The notes beneath the pieces were generated by a model. It had not been told where the DNA came from. It did no database searches and saw nothing but the letters and a program-made list of their open reading frames with translations. Positions 25,220 through 33,915 of a stretch of 64,000 nucleotides of DNA are shown one piece after another (positions within the stretch are counted from its first letter, which is position 1; each line of letters begins with the position of its first letter). This DNA comes from Nocardia ninae NBRC 108245 (GTDB taxonomy: Bacteria; Actinomycetota; Actinomycetes; Mycobacteriales; Mycobacteriaceae), in contig NZ_BJXA01000003.1 in the NCBI RefSeq assembly GCF_007990755.1, forward strand, positions 236,639 to 300,638, given 5' to 3'. The position numbers were made by a program, and so were the translations under genes.

Positions 25220-26388
25220 GGGCCGGGAAGGTTTGCCAGCGGGCGTTCGGAGTCGTAGAAGCGACGCATACCGCGTTCGAAGACGCGATCGGGGATCACG
25301 CGCAGCGCGAGATCACGGATGCGCGCCTTGACCTGGCTGGAGGTGAGCAGCGCGGCGTGCGCGCTGGCCGCGCTGTCGCGGTAGCGGCGGGCGATGGGGG
25401 CCATCACCTCCTCGTAACGCGAGAGTCCCTCGGCCACGTTGTCGCGGCTGCGTGCGAGACTGCCGGCCAGGATGTGGGTGTCCTGCAGGGCCAGCGAGGT
25501 GCCCATTCCGGAGAGAAATGTCGGGCAGTGGGCGGCGTCGCCGACAAGCGCGACACGGTCCTGGCTGATGCGCGGCAGGTCGATTTGGGCGATGGCGTCG
25601 GCGAACACGAAGTCGTCGGTGCCCAGATCGGCGAGAACATTGTGCACTTCATCGGGAAAATCGGCGCAGGTTGCCAGCAGGTGGTCACGCATAGCCAAGA
25701 CGTCGTTGCGCGGCGGAGCGTCCACGTCCGCACCGAGGTACACCACAGCTGACACCGAGTCGGGCGAGACGGGAAGCAGATTCACCATTCGGCCAGTACC
25801 CAGATAGGTGTGCACCACCGGGTCCAGACCGTGGTGCACCCGCTGGGTGATCGCGATGTAGTAGCCGCCGAGCGGGCGTTCGAAACCTGAGCCGAAGGCC
25901 AAGCCACGGACCGCGGAGTGGATGCCGTCGGCCCCGACTAGCAGGTCGCCTATCTCGGTGGTGCCGTCGCTGAGGGTTACCTCGACCTGGTTCGCGTCGG
26001 GACGAGTTCTGAGGATCTCGATACCAAAGCGGATGTCGGCGTGTTCGGCCGTCAGGTCATGGAGTGCGCTCTGCAGATCTGCGCGGCGCAACAGGATGTA
26101 ACCGCCGAGGGTTTTGGCCAGGGTCGCGGAGTGCTCGCTGCGCAGGTACCGCCCGCTGGCAGCGGAGTAGAGTCGCACCTCTTCCAGCGGTGCCGACCGA
26201 GCCTCGCATGCGTCGAATATGCCCATCCGGCGGACCATTTCTACGCCGTTACCCTTGAGTGAGATGTAATGGCCGAGCGGCTGGAAACGTGGTGCGCGCT
26301 CCAGCACGACGGGTGTTGCTCCGATGCGAGAGAGCCAATGAGCCAGTGATAGTCCGGCTATTCCGGCTCCCGAGATGATGACCTTCAT
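25216..26388 (-). CDS. FAD-dependent monooxygenase (PF01494 type)
   Basis: A 390-residue flavoprotein hydroxylase. The dinucleotide motif is ISGAGIAGLSLAHWLSRIG at the N terminus, the DG motif is LLVGADGIHSAVRG, and the GD motif is DRVALVGDAAHCPTFLSGMG. Such enzymes hydroxylate aromatic compounds or antibiotics; the TetX-like layout is common in resistance contexts but is not proof of substrate. It starts an operon with the transporter remnant and the AraC gene. Confidence 0.85.
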   Translation of the reverse strand: MKVIISGAGIAGLSLAHWLSRIGATPVVLERAPRFQPLGHYISLKGNGVEMVRRMGIFDACEARSAPLEEVRLYSAASGRYLRSEHSATLAKTLGGYILLRRADLQSALHDLTAEHADIRFGIEILRTRPDANQVEVTLSDGTTEIGDLLVGADGIHSAVRGLAFGSGFERPLGGYYIAITQRVHHGLDPVVHTYLGTGRMVNLLPVSPDSVSAVVYLGADVDAPPRNDVLAMRDHLLATCADFPDEVHNVLADLGTDDFVFADAIAQIDLPRISQDRVALVGDAAHCPTFLSGMGTSLALQDTHILAGSLARSRDNVAEGLSRYEEVMAPIARRYRDSAASAHAALLTSSQVKARIRDLALRVIPDRVFERGMRRFYDSERPLANLPGP

Positions 26389-26529
26389 CGGCATGGCCGA
26401 ACGCTGACATTCGCCAGGAAAACCGGCCTCCGGTCGGCAGCGAGGGCGCTGATCAGAGTGGGCGCGACGTTGAGCGAGCGTGGCGCGATGCTCGTGCCAC
26501 CGATACCCGTGACCGCACGGGGCGTCGGT

Positions 26530-27036
26530 TCAGTCATCGGATGAGAGTTCTTGTCGCTCATGGGGGTCGCCGAACATGGTGAGTGTGACCAAGGTGATGG
26601 CGCCGAGCACGATGAAGGTGTCGGCAAGGTTGAAGGTGGGCCACCAACCGGTATGCAGATAATCGGTGACCTTCCCGTCGGGTATCCGGTCGATGACGTT
26701 GGCGGTCGCGCCGCCGAGGATCGCGGCCAACCCCATCCGGCAACCGATCCCGGCCCGTGGGGCGATACGCCACCCGGCAATCGCCACCGCGACCGTGATT
26801 GCTGCGGTGACGGCCACCATCACCCAGGCAGGGGAGTCGTCCGCGATCGAGAATGCGGCGCCGGAGTTGAAGGCCAATCGCAGATTCACCGGCCACGCGT
26901 CGATCGGCGCGCTGTCGAGGCCGCGCACCGCCCATGCTTTGGCGGCCAGATCGACACCCGCGAATCCGGCTGCGGTCGCGATCAGCCCGATCTTGCGTGC
27001 GTTTCTGGGTCGAGTGGACGCAGCGGCAACTGTCAT
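26530..27036 (-). CDS. lspA: Lipoprotein signal peptidase II, PbrC-like context
   Basis: A 168-residue membrane aspartyl protease. The two catalytic Asp motifs are visible: GGATANVIDRIPDGKVTDYL and TFNLADTFIVLG, plus FNSGAAFSIAD. It removes signal peptides from lipoproteins. It overlaps the ATPase stop by four bases (ATGA), in the order regulator-ATPase-LspA. Lead-resistance (pbr) operons carry an LspA homologue (PbrC), so this copy is likely dedicated to metal resistance. Confidence 0.88.
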   Translation of the reverse strand: MTVAAASTRPRNARKIGLIATAAGFAGVDLAAKAWAVRGLDSAPIDAWPVNLRLAFNSGAAFSIADDSPAWVMVAVTAAITVAVAIAGWRIAPRAGIGCRMGLAAILGGATANVIDRIPDGKVTDYLHTGWWPTFNLADTFIVLGAITLVTLTMFGDPHERQELSSDD

Positions 27037-28991
27037 GACCTCGCTCCCACCGTGGCAGGCATGCGCGAGCGGATAGCTTCCGATTCCCCGGCAAGAGGTT
27101 TGGCGCGGCCCGCGCGCACGCCGTTAGCGATGACGACGACTTCGGCGAGCTCATGCACCAGTACCACAGCGGCCAACCCGAGTACCCCGAACAACGCCAA
27201 GGGGATCAGGACGGTGATCAACGCCAGTGACAGCCCGACGTTTTGCAACATGATCGCGCGTGCGCGCCGCGCGTGATCGAGGGCTTGGGGCAGATGGCGC
27301 AGATCCTCACCCATCAGCGCGACGTCGGCGGTTTCGATGGCGACGTCGGTACCCATCGCGCCCATGGCGATCCCGAGGTCGGCGGTCGCCAGGGCAGGGG
27401 CGTCGTTGACACCGTCGCCGACCATCGCGGTGAACCGCTGTTCGCGCAGTTCGGCGACGATGCGGGACTTGTCTTCGGGCCGCAGATCGGCGTGCACGGT
27501 GTCGATCCCGGCCTCGGCGGCTAGGGCGGCCGCGGTGCGGGGGTTGTCGCCGGTCAGCATCGACACCCGGCACCCGGCCGAATGCAGCCGAGCGATGACC
27601 TCGCGTGCTTCCGGGCGCAGTTCGTCACGGACGGCGACCGCGCCGATAACTCGGCCGTCGTCCTCGATGAGGACCGCGGTGGCACCGGAATGTTGCATCC
27701 GCTCCACATCAGCGCTCAGTGGTCCGGCCTCGATCCATCCGGGCCTTCCCAACCGGGCTGGGCGTCCGTCGATACGGCCGGTCAGCCCGGCGCCGGTGAC
27801 GGCCTCGACCTCGGTCGCCGGGGTGGAGTTGGTGGTGGAGGCGAGAATGGCACGGGCCAAGGGGTGTTCGCTGCGTGATTCCAACGCCGCCGCGACCGCC
27901 AACACCGTGTCCTGGTTCACGCCGTCGATGGCAGCGACTTCGACCACGGCGGGTTTGTTCGCGGTCAGGGTGCCGGTTTTGTCGAGTGCGACCTCGCGCA
28001 CCTTGCCCATCGCTTCCAGCGCGGCACCGCCCTTGACCAGGACACCGAGTTTGCTCGCCGCACCGATCGCCGCGACCACAGTGACCGGCACAGCGATCGC
28101 CAGCGCACATGGTGACGCGGCGACGAGCACCACGAGGGCGCGTTCGATCCAGGTGGCAGGATCGCCGAGAAGGCCGCCTACCAACGCAATCGTTGCCGCA
28201 GCGATCATGATCCCGGGAACGAGTGGTTTGGCGATGCGGTCGGCCAAGCGTTGCGAGGCGCCCTTGCGGGCTTGTTCGGTTTCCACGATCCGTACGATCC
28301 GGGCCAGGGAGTTGTCCGCGGTGGTGGTCGTGACCTCCACCTCGAGGACGCCGTTGCCGTTGATCGACCCGGCGAATACCTCGTCGCCAGGAGCGGCCTC
28401 TACCGGTACCGATTCGCCGGTGATCGCCGAAACATCCAGTGCGGTGCGACCTTCGGCGATCACGCCGTCGGTCGCGATGCGCTCGCCGGGCTTGACCAGC
28501 ATCCGGTCGCCGACGCGCAATTGGACTGGTGTCACGGTGGTTTCGGTGCCGTCGCGTAGAACGGTGGCCTGCTCGGGGACCAGGGAGAGCAGCGCGCGCA
28601 GCCCGCGGCGAGTGCGTGCGACCGCGTATTCCTCGAGGCCTTCGCTGATCGAGAACAGGAAAGCCAGCATTGCGGCCTCTCCGACCTCACCGAGTAGCAC
28701 CGCACCGATGGCGGCGATCGTCATCAGTGTGCCGACCCCGATCTTGCCCTGCGTCAGCCGTTTCAGCGTTGAGGGCACGAAGGTGTAGGCGCCGATCACC
28801 AGCGCCGCCGCCTCCAATCCCAACTCCGCCGCACGCGGAGCTCCGGCCCATCCGGCGATAAATCCGGCCGCCAGCAGCACCCCCGCCACCGCGGCCGCAC
28901 GCAGCTCTCCGACTTCCCAGAGTCGCTGCGGCTCATGCTCCTCGGCGTTACCGGTGCTGGGTTCATCATGTCCGCAGCAGGCGTCGCTCAT
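27033..28991 (-). CDS. P1B-type heavy-metal ATPase (Cd/Pb/Zn class, CtpG-like)
   Basis: A 652-residue metal-exporting ATPase. The short N terminus has Cys-Cys-His (DACCGHDE) but no HMA domain. The phosphorylated Asp337 is in ALDKTGTLT, the hinge is [17 protein letters not shown], and ITGESVPVE marks the actuator domain. The membrane motif is Ser293-Pro-Cys (SPC) rather than CPC, and the last helix region reads VLVHELAEVVVIANG. These resemble CtpG of mycobacteria. Together with a CmtR-like repressor upstream and LspA downstream, Cd(II)/Pb(II) is the most likely substrate, with Zn(II) or Co(II) possible. Confidence 0.87.
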   Translation of the reverse strand: MSDACCGHDEPSTGNAEEHEPQRLWEVGELRAAAVAGVLLAAGFIAGWAGAPRAAELGLEAAALVIGAYTFVPSTLKRLTQGKIGVGTLMTIAAIGAVLLGEVGEAAMLAFLFSISEGLEEYAVARTRRGLRALLSLVPEQATVLRDGTETTVTPVQLRVGDRMLVKPGERIATDGVIAEGRTALDVSAITGESVPVEAAPGDEVFAGSINGNGVLEVEVTTTTADNSLARIVRIVETEQARKGASQRLADRIAKPLVPGIMIAAATIALVGGLLGDPATWIERALVVLVAASPCALAIAVPVTVVAAIGAASKLGVLVKGGAALEAMGKVREVALDKTGTLTANKPAVVEVAAIDGVNQDTVLAVAAALESRSEHPLARAILASTTNSTPATEVEAVTGAGLTGRIDGRPARLGRPGWIEAGPLSADVERMQHSGATAVLIEDDGRVIGAVAVRDELRPEAREVIARLHSAGCRVSMLTGDNPRTAAALAAEAGIDTVHADLRPEDKSRIVAELREQRFTAMVGDGVNDAPALATADLGIAMGAMGTDVAIETADVALMGEDLRHLPQALDHARRARAIMLQNVGLSLALITVLIPLALFGVLGLAAVVLVHELAEVVVIANGVRAGRAKPLAGESEAIRSRMPATVGARS

Positions 28992-29392
28992 GGCCGCACC
29001 TGCGTGCCCGCGTCGATCGTGTCGGTAGCGGTTGGTGCGGAGTCGGTGCCGTAGTTCGGGCACAGCGCGACGGCGTTACCTGTGGCCGCGAGCAGAGTTT
29101 CGGCCGAGGCCAGCAGGTCCATCAACTCCGGGCGGGTGAGGCTGTAGAACACCTGTCGCCCTTGCGGTCGACCTTCTACCAGGCCGCAGTCACGCAAGCA
29201 GGCGACGTGTGCGGACACCGTGGACTGCGCCAACGCCAACTCACCCATCAGGTCCACCACACGAGCCTCCCCGCACGCGAGCCGGTGCAGGATCGACAAC
29301 CGGGTGGCATCGGAGAGGCTGTGGAACAACGCCACCGCCGGATCCAAACCTTCTGTCCCGGCCAAGCAGCCATCACCATGATTCATCGCCAT
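28988..29392 (-). CDS. CmtR-like ArsR family Cd/Pb-responsive repressor
   Basis: A 134-residue ArsR protein. The winged helix reads FHSLSDATRLSILHRLACGE and LAQSTVSAHVACLRDCGLV. The Cys pair in CLRDC plus a C-terminal Cys (ALCPNYG) matches the Cys57/61/102 arrangement of CmtR, which senses Cd(II) and Pb(II). The stop overlaps the ATPase start (ATGA). The start is ambiguous between 29392 and the ATG six bases further in. Confidence 0.87.
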   Translation of the reverse strand: MAMNHGDGCLAGTEGLDPAVALFHSLSDATRLSILHRLACGEARVVDLMGELALAQSTVSAHVACLRDCGLVEGRPQGRQVFYSLTRPELMDLLASAETLLAATGNAVALCPNYGTDSAPTATDTIDAGTQVRP

Positions 29393-29458
29393 AGGGCGAT
29401 GATAGCGGACATTGGCATTGATATCGATGGACTTCGAGCCTAGGGTCAACACATGCAT

Positions 29459-29470
29459 ACATCACTATGT
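29459..29470. promoter_or_regulatory. ArsR/SmtB-type half-site pair between cmtR-like gene and mmpL
   Basis: ACAT-CACT-ATGT, flanked by ATAC and GTGT, in the 132-base divergent gap. It has the same form as the site before the CDF exporter at 15544. Confidence 0.45.
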
Positions 29471-29524
29471 GTGTAATCGGGAGCGACGCGATCCCGCGGG
29501 GTCGCGGTGATGAGGAGATGGCAA

Positions 29525-31783
29525 GTGAGTGAGCAACAATCGACGACGACGGTCGAATATTCCGAGCGAGCGGCCGTGCCCGGCTCGGAAACCCCGCCGT
29601 TCTTATACCGGTGGGGTGTGATGATGGCACGCCGTCGGCGGATGGTGCTTGTGGTGTGGGCCGCGCTGCTGATGGCGTGCGCGGTGGCCTATCCGATGCT
29701 CGAAGATCGGCTCGGTGCAATGGATTTCGGTGTCGAAGGGTCCGACTCCGCCGAAGTGGACCGGCTGTTGGCGCAGCACTTTCCGCAGTACGGGGCCGAG
29801 CAGGCCGTCATCGTGATGCAATCGGAGTCGTTGAGCGCCGAGGACGCACAGTTCCGTGGCGCGATCGAGCAGGCAATCGCCGCGGCACAGCGGGTTTCGG
29901 GTGTGCGTGAGGTCCTCGGCCCCTACGACGGGTTGCCCGGTGCGCAGATCTCGTCGGATCGCCATGTCGCGATCGCGTTGGTCGGGCTGGACGGTGACAT
30001 GGCTGCACGCGCCGAGGTGGCCAGGGATCTGCAAAACGCGCTGACTCCGAACGCCGGCACCGGCGTGGATGTCGCGCTGACCGGCTACTCCGCGGTGCAG
30101 AACGACGCGACCGATATTCAAAGCGCCGACCTGGCTCGTGCGGAAACTATCGGCCTCCCGGTCGCACTCGGGTTGCTGGTACTCGCCTTGGGCGCGCTGG
30201 CTGCCGCGGCGATCCCGATCGGCGTCGCGATCGCCGGGCTCCTGCTGGCGACCGGGGCATTGTTCGCGATGACGAGCTTCACCGCGTTCGATTCGCTGGT
30301 GATGTCGATGGCCACCATGATCGGGCTCGGTGTCGGTATCGACTACGCCATGTTCATCGTCAGCCGCTTCCGTGAGGAACTCGCCCGCACCGGCGTGACC
30401 GAGCGCGCCGACAGCACCGGTATCGCCGAGGCTGTCGGGCGGTCGCTGGCCACCACGGGCAAAACGATTCTCGTGTCCGGACTGGTGGTGATGATCTCGC
30501 TGTGCGCGCTGGTCGTGATGCAAGCACCGATATTTCGCGGCATCGCCATCGGCGTCGCCACCGCGGTGATCAGCATGCTCGTCGTAGGGATCACGCTGTT
30601 GCCCGCCCTGCTCGCCACGGTCGGGCCGGCCGTCAACCGCGGCGCACTGCCGAAACGGTGGCGCCCCGCCGAAACCGCCGCCGTCGACGCCACCCGGCCC
30701 GGTCGGTGGGCGCGATGGGCATACCTGGTCATGGCGCACCCGATCCTGTTCGGCGTCGCCGCTGTCGCTGTCCTGATCCTCGCGGCCGCACCGATTTTCG
30801 GTATCCGCTACGGCCTCGACATGGGCACCTCCGCCCTGCAGGATTCACCCTCGGGTCGGGCAACGACCGCGTTGACCGCCAACTTCCCCGCCGGTGCGCT
30901 CTCTCCCATCGAAATCATCGCCACCGGCCCGGACGACACCGCAATGACCAGTGAAGCCAACACTCGGGTCGGCCAATTCCTCAACGACATCTCCACCGAC
31001 GAACGCATCGACACTGTTCTTCCCGCTCAACTCAGCAACGGGCGGATCGTCGTCATGGCAGTGCCCAGCGTGGCGTTCGACTCGATGGTTGCCACCGATC
31101 TGATTCGAGAACTGCGCACCCTGGCGGCCGATGCCGGCAGTGACGGCGGCCCAGTTGTGCTGATCGGCGGAAGCACAGCGGAATTCGTTGACCTTTCCGA
31201 CGAGATGACCTCGAAACTTCCGTTCGTCGTCGCACTGGTACTGGTCATCTCCCTGTTGTTCCTCGTCGCAGCCTTCCGCAGTATCGCGTTGCCGCTCAAA
31301 GCAATCGCGATGAACCTGCTCGCCACCGGCGCCGCACTCGGCATCACCGTCGCGGTCTTCCAATGGGGCATCGGCGAGCAGGCCCTGAACTTCACCAGTC
31401 CCGGATTCGTCCAGGTCTACCTACCGACGGTCGTCTTCGCCGTGCTGTTCGGCCTCTCGATGGACTACGAGGTGTTCCTCATCGGGCGCATCCGCGAATA
31501 CTGGAAATCCAGCAACGACAACCAATTCGCTGTCGCCGCCGGGCTCACCCACACCGCGCGCCCCATCACCGCCGCCGCCGCGATCATGGTCGCCATCTTC
31601 GGCAGCTTCATCACCGCCGACGTCGTGGAACTCAAGCAACTCGGCCTGGCCCTGGCCGTCGCCGTCGCCATCGACGCCATCGTGATCCGCCTGATCCTGG
31701 TGCCCGCACTCATGCGCCTGTTCGGACGCTGGAACTGGTGGTTCCCACAGCGGCGCCAGCGCACCAGCCACGTCGGCCGCTGA
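29525..31783 (+). CDS. MmpL family RND transporter
   Basis: A 752-residue RND permease with the two-repeat layout: helix 1 (MVLVVWAALLMACAVAYPML), a large external domain, five helices including MIGLGVGIDYAMFIVSRFRE, then a second repeat ending VFAVLFGLSMDYEVFLIGRI. It is shorter than the large lipid-exporting MmpL proteins. The substrate is unknown. It is divergent from the CmtR-like gene and shares its control region, so it may be metal-induced. GTG 29525 follows GAGGAGATGG. Confidence 0.85.
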   Translation: MSEQQSTTTVEYSERAAVPGSETPPFLYRWGVMMARRRRMVLVVWAALLMACAVAYPMLEDRLGAMDFGVEGSDSAEVDRLLAQHFPQYGAEQAVIVMQSESLSAEDAQFRGAIEQAIAAAQRVSGVREVLGPYDGLPGAQISSDRHVAIALVGLDGDMAARAEVARDLQNALTPNAGTGVDVALTGYSAVQNDATDIQSADLARAETIGLPVALGLLVLALGALAAAAIPIGVAIAGLLLATGALFAMTSFTAFDSLVMSMATMIGLGVGIDYAMFIVSRFREELARTGVTERADSTGIAEAVGRSLATTGKTILVSGLVVMISLCALVVMQAPIFRGIAIGVATAVISMLVVGITLLPALLATVGPAVNRGALPKRWRPAETAAVDATRPGRWARWAYLVMAHPILFGVAAVAVLILAAAPIFGIRYGLDMGTSALQDSPSGRATTALTANFPAGALSPIEIIATGPDDTAMTSEANTRVGQFLNDISTDERIDTVLPAQLSNGRIVVMAVPSVAFDSMVATDLIRELRTLAADAGSDGGPVVLIGGSTAEFVDLSDEMTSKLPFVVALVLVISLLFLVAAFRSIALPLKAIAMNLLATGAALGITVAVFQWGIGEQALNFTSPGFVQVYLPTVVFAVLFGLSMDYEVFLIGRIREYWKSSNDNQFAVAAGLTHTARPITAAAAIMVAIFGSFITADVVELKQLGLALAVAVAIDAIVIRLILVPALMRLFGRWNWWFPQRRQRTSHVGR

Positions 31784-31900
31784 CCTGCCCGTGCTCGGCC
31801 GGACGGGGAGCCAGGCAAAGCCTTGCACCGGCCGATCACCGGGCCGACCAGGGGATGAAAGGGTAGCGACAGTAATATTTGGTGGGGTGACCTGAGGGGC

Positions 31901-32122
31901 TCAGGACACGAGAGTTGCTGTGTAGCCTAGCTTTTCGATGGTATCGATGACGTCGGCGGGGGTTGTGGTGCCGGTGTCGAGTTCGACCGTGGTGTGGCCT
32001 TTTTTCATGGTTGTCTGCGTGTTGCGGACGCCGGGTAGGTCGTCGAGGGTGTCGTCGACGAGTAGTGCGCAGCTGGCGCAGTGCATGCCGTCGATGCGGA
32101 ATTCGTGTGTGCTGGTGGTCAT
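31901..32122 (-). CDS. CopZ-like copper chaperone (HMA domain)
   Basis: A 73-residue HMA protein with the metal site GMHCASCALLVDDTLDDLPG. It has the ferredoxin-like fold pattern ending in IEKLGYTATLV. It lies 17 bases after the SafE-cupredoxin gene on the same strand; in many bacteria an HMA domain is fused to that type of membrane protein, so here the two halves seem to be separate cotranscribed genes. It should carry Cu(I) in the cytosol. Confidence 0.9.
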   Translation of the reverse strand: MTTSTHEFRIDGMHCASCALLVDDTLDDLPGVRNTQTTMKKGHTTVELDTGTTTPADVIDTIEKLGYTATLVS

Positions 32123-32139
32123 TTCGGTTCGTGGTCCTT

Positions 32140-33222
32140 TCAGGCGGTGGTGATGACGCCGGAGTACATGCCCATGCCGCAGGTGTAGTCGAGCCTGCCC
32201 GGCTCGAGTACTCCGAGATCGACCCGGGTCTCGCCCCTGACGGGCAGGATCTGTTCGATTCCGCGGTCGGGGATGACCAGGTATCGGACGCAGCCGGATG
32301 CGTTGTCCGACTTGATGACCAGCGTGGTCGGCAGACCGGCGGTGGCTGCGATGGCGTGGGGGCTGTAGGAGCCGGTGCGGGCGGTGATCGCCACCGTTTG
32401 AGTGCCGTCCACGATGGTGGCGGCCACGGCGTCGGGTGCCGGACCCGCCGGACCGAGCGAGGCGGCGATGCGGCTGGCCGCCAGTGGGGAGCCGGTGAGT
32501 TCGAGTCCGCCGTTGAGGGTGTAGAGGCCCATGGCGAGTACGACCAGACCGGTGGCCAGGTCGAGCCGCCCTCGCCATGCCGTCGCTGCGAGGCGGGCGG
32601 CATATCCGAGAAGCGCGAACAGCGGTCCGGTGCCGAGCACGAATACCGCCATGATCGCCGCACCCTGCAGCGGTGAGCCGGAGGCGAGCGCGAGCGCGGC
32701 GACCGACAGGGTCACCCCGCACGGGATGAGGATGGTGGCCACGCCGAGCAACGCGGGCGCGAGAGCCGCCCGGGAGCGGGCCTGGGTGCGGACCAGTCGA
32801 GTCCAGCAGGCGGGTGGTTCGATCACGATACGGCGGAAACCGGGCACGCCGAGCTGGGCGAGCCCGAAGGTCACGATCAGCAGTCCGGCACCGATCTGCA
32901 GCCAGGTCCGCATCCCGAGGGACAGCTGGACCGCACTACCGAGCGCTCCCAGCAGCGCGCCGAACAGGGTGTGGGACACGAGTTTTCCGGCGAGGAATCC
33001 GCTGACGGGGGTGAGATCGTCGGCGAGTCGGGTCGACCACCGAGCGGCGGCCGAGTCGGCGCTGCCGCTCGCGACGGTTGCCCGGGAAGCGACGGCGCCG
33101 ACGGTCTGGGTGGCTGTGGTGCGCTGTCGGGTGATCAAACCGGTGAGGAGTCCGCCCTGGACAGCGGCACACGAGATACCACCGGCGAACAGGCCGGTGG
33201 TGAGGATGGCAAGGAGATTCAT
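32140..33222 (-). CDS. SafE/TauE-like membrane protein with C-terminal cupredoxin domain
   Basis: A 360-residue protein. About six or seven membrane helices begin with LLAILTTGLFAGGISCAAVQ and include GVATILIPCGVTLSVAALAL, with Cys residues in helices as in DsbD/SafE relatives. The last 90 residues are an exported cupredoxin-like domain (ITARTGSYSPHAIAATAG, ending DYTCGMGMYSGVI). This architecture is typical of copper loci; a role in moving copper or electrons across the membrane is likely but unproven. ATG 33222 was chosen; the frame is open further upstream without features. Confidence 0.82.
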   Translation of the reverse strand: MNLLAILTTGLFAGGISCAAVQGGLLTGLITRQRTTATQTVGAVASRATVASGSADSAAARWSTRLADDLTPVSGFLAGKLVSHTLFGALLGALGSAVQLSLGMRTWLQIGAGLLIVTFGLAQLGVPGFRRIVIEPPACWTRLVRTQARSRAALAPALLGVATILIPCGVTLSVAALALASGSPLQGAAIMAVFVLGTGPLFALLGYAARLAATAWRGRLDLATGLVVLAMGLYTLNGGLELTGSPLAASRIAASLGPAGPAPDAVAATIVDGTQTVAITARTGSYSPHAIAATAGLPTTLVIKSDNASGCVRYLVIPDRGIEQILPVRGETRVDLGVLEPGRLDYTCGMGMYSGVITTA

Positions 33223-33319
33223 GCAAGCTCCTGGAATGCAAAGGTGGACAGAGGAATACGCACGCCGAACCACCGACCGGGCCGTGATGCGGGCCGAGAC
33301 GGTTGGGCCGGGGTTTCTC

Positions 33320-33745
33320 CTATGTCCGGAGCACGCAGAGCTGCGCGAGGGTGGGCGCTCGCGGTAACGCCGCGCGAGTCGCGCGGGTGGTTCCCGCCCG
33401 GATCGCACAGGCCACGGCGGCGAAGGTTCGCCGCAGACGCAGCGTCGACGCCGCCAACCAGGTCAAGATGGCCACCAGGCAGGCGGCCAGAATTCCGTCA
33501 AGAACCATCGGTGCGCCGACCGCGGTCTGCACCGCGTGGAGCGCGCCGGTCACCAGGTGATCCATCGGGTCCTCAGCGCCGACGACGGTCTGCGCGGAGT
33601 GCGTTATCGACACCGACACCGACATCGGCATGGCCGGCATGCCGTCCTTGCACTGCAGACCGTGCATCAGAGCGATTCCCGCGAGCGCCGCCAACACCAC
33701 GAGCAATCGCGCGGATACGCCGCGAGAGGGCGAGGTGGCGGTCAC
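33320..33745 (-). CDS. DUF6153-like small membrane protein
   Basis: A 141-residue protein with an N-terminal helix (LLVVLAALAGIALMHGLQC), a Met/His-containing middle (DGMPAMPMSVSVSI) and a second helix, ending LAQLCVLRT. The end pattern L-C-V-L-R matches the protein at 52086, which ends LSVLRI. These look like members of one family of short copper-locus proteins. It heads the SafE-cupredoxin-chaperone operon and diverges from the cyclodipeptide synthase gene. A TTG start at 33766 is possible. Confidence 0.6.
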   Translation of the reverse strand: MTATSPSRGVSARLLVVLAALAGIALMHGLQCKDGMPAMPMSVSVSITHSAQTVVGAEDPMDHLVTGALHAVQTAVGAPMVLDGILAACLVAILTWLAASTLRLRRTFAAVACAIRAGTTRATRAALPRAPTLAQLCVLRT

Positions 33746-33809
33746 CCCGCCGATAGTACTAACCAACTACGTGGCGTGTAGTAGGAGGTGAGATCTCGGA
33801 TGTCTGGGC

Positions 33810-33841
33810 TTGACCTTCCCCTTCAGTGGAAGGTTCATGCT
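33810..33841 (+). promoter_or_regulatory. CueR-type promoter, copy 2 (upstream of cyclodipeptide synthase)
   Basis: TTGACC, the 19-base spacer TTCCCCTTCAGTGGAAGGT, and TCATGCT. The dyad ACCTTCC...GGAAGGT (33814-33834) is the classical CueR operator. It lies 75 bases before the synthase ATG and is in the right orientation. The sequence TTCATG after the spacer is shared with the promoters at 12291 and 35034. Confidence 0.85.
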
Positions 33842-33915
33842 GTGGGGCGACATCACGCCGCCGAACCTGTCCGGTCCCGGTGGTGCCGAATTGGTGATCC
33901 ACCGAAAGGCCCGCC

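Noticed and set aside
27337-28788. Rightward 483-codon frame opposite the Cd/Pb ATPase
   Set aside because: Antisense shadow with Ser/Ala/Thr-rich composition and no motifs.
33754-33785. ACTAC-N7-GTAGT and TAGTACTA near the DUF6153-like gene as another BlaI-type site
   Set aside because: The half-sites are offset by a base, so the gap between ACTA and TAGT is nine instead of seven. I did not count it in the regulon.
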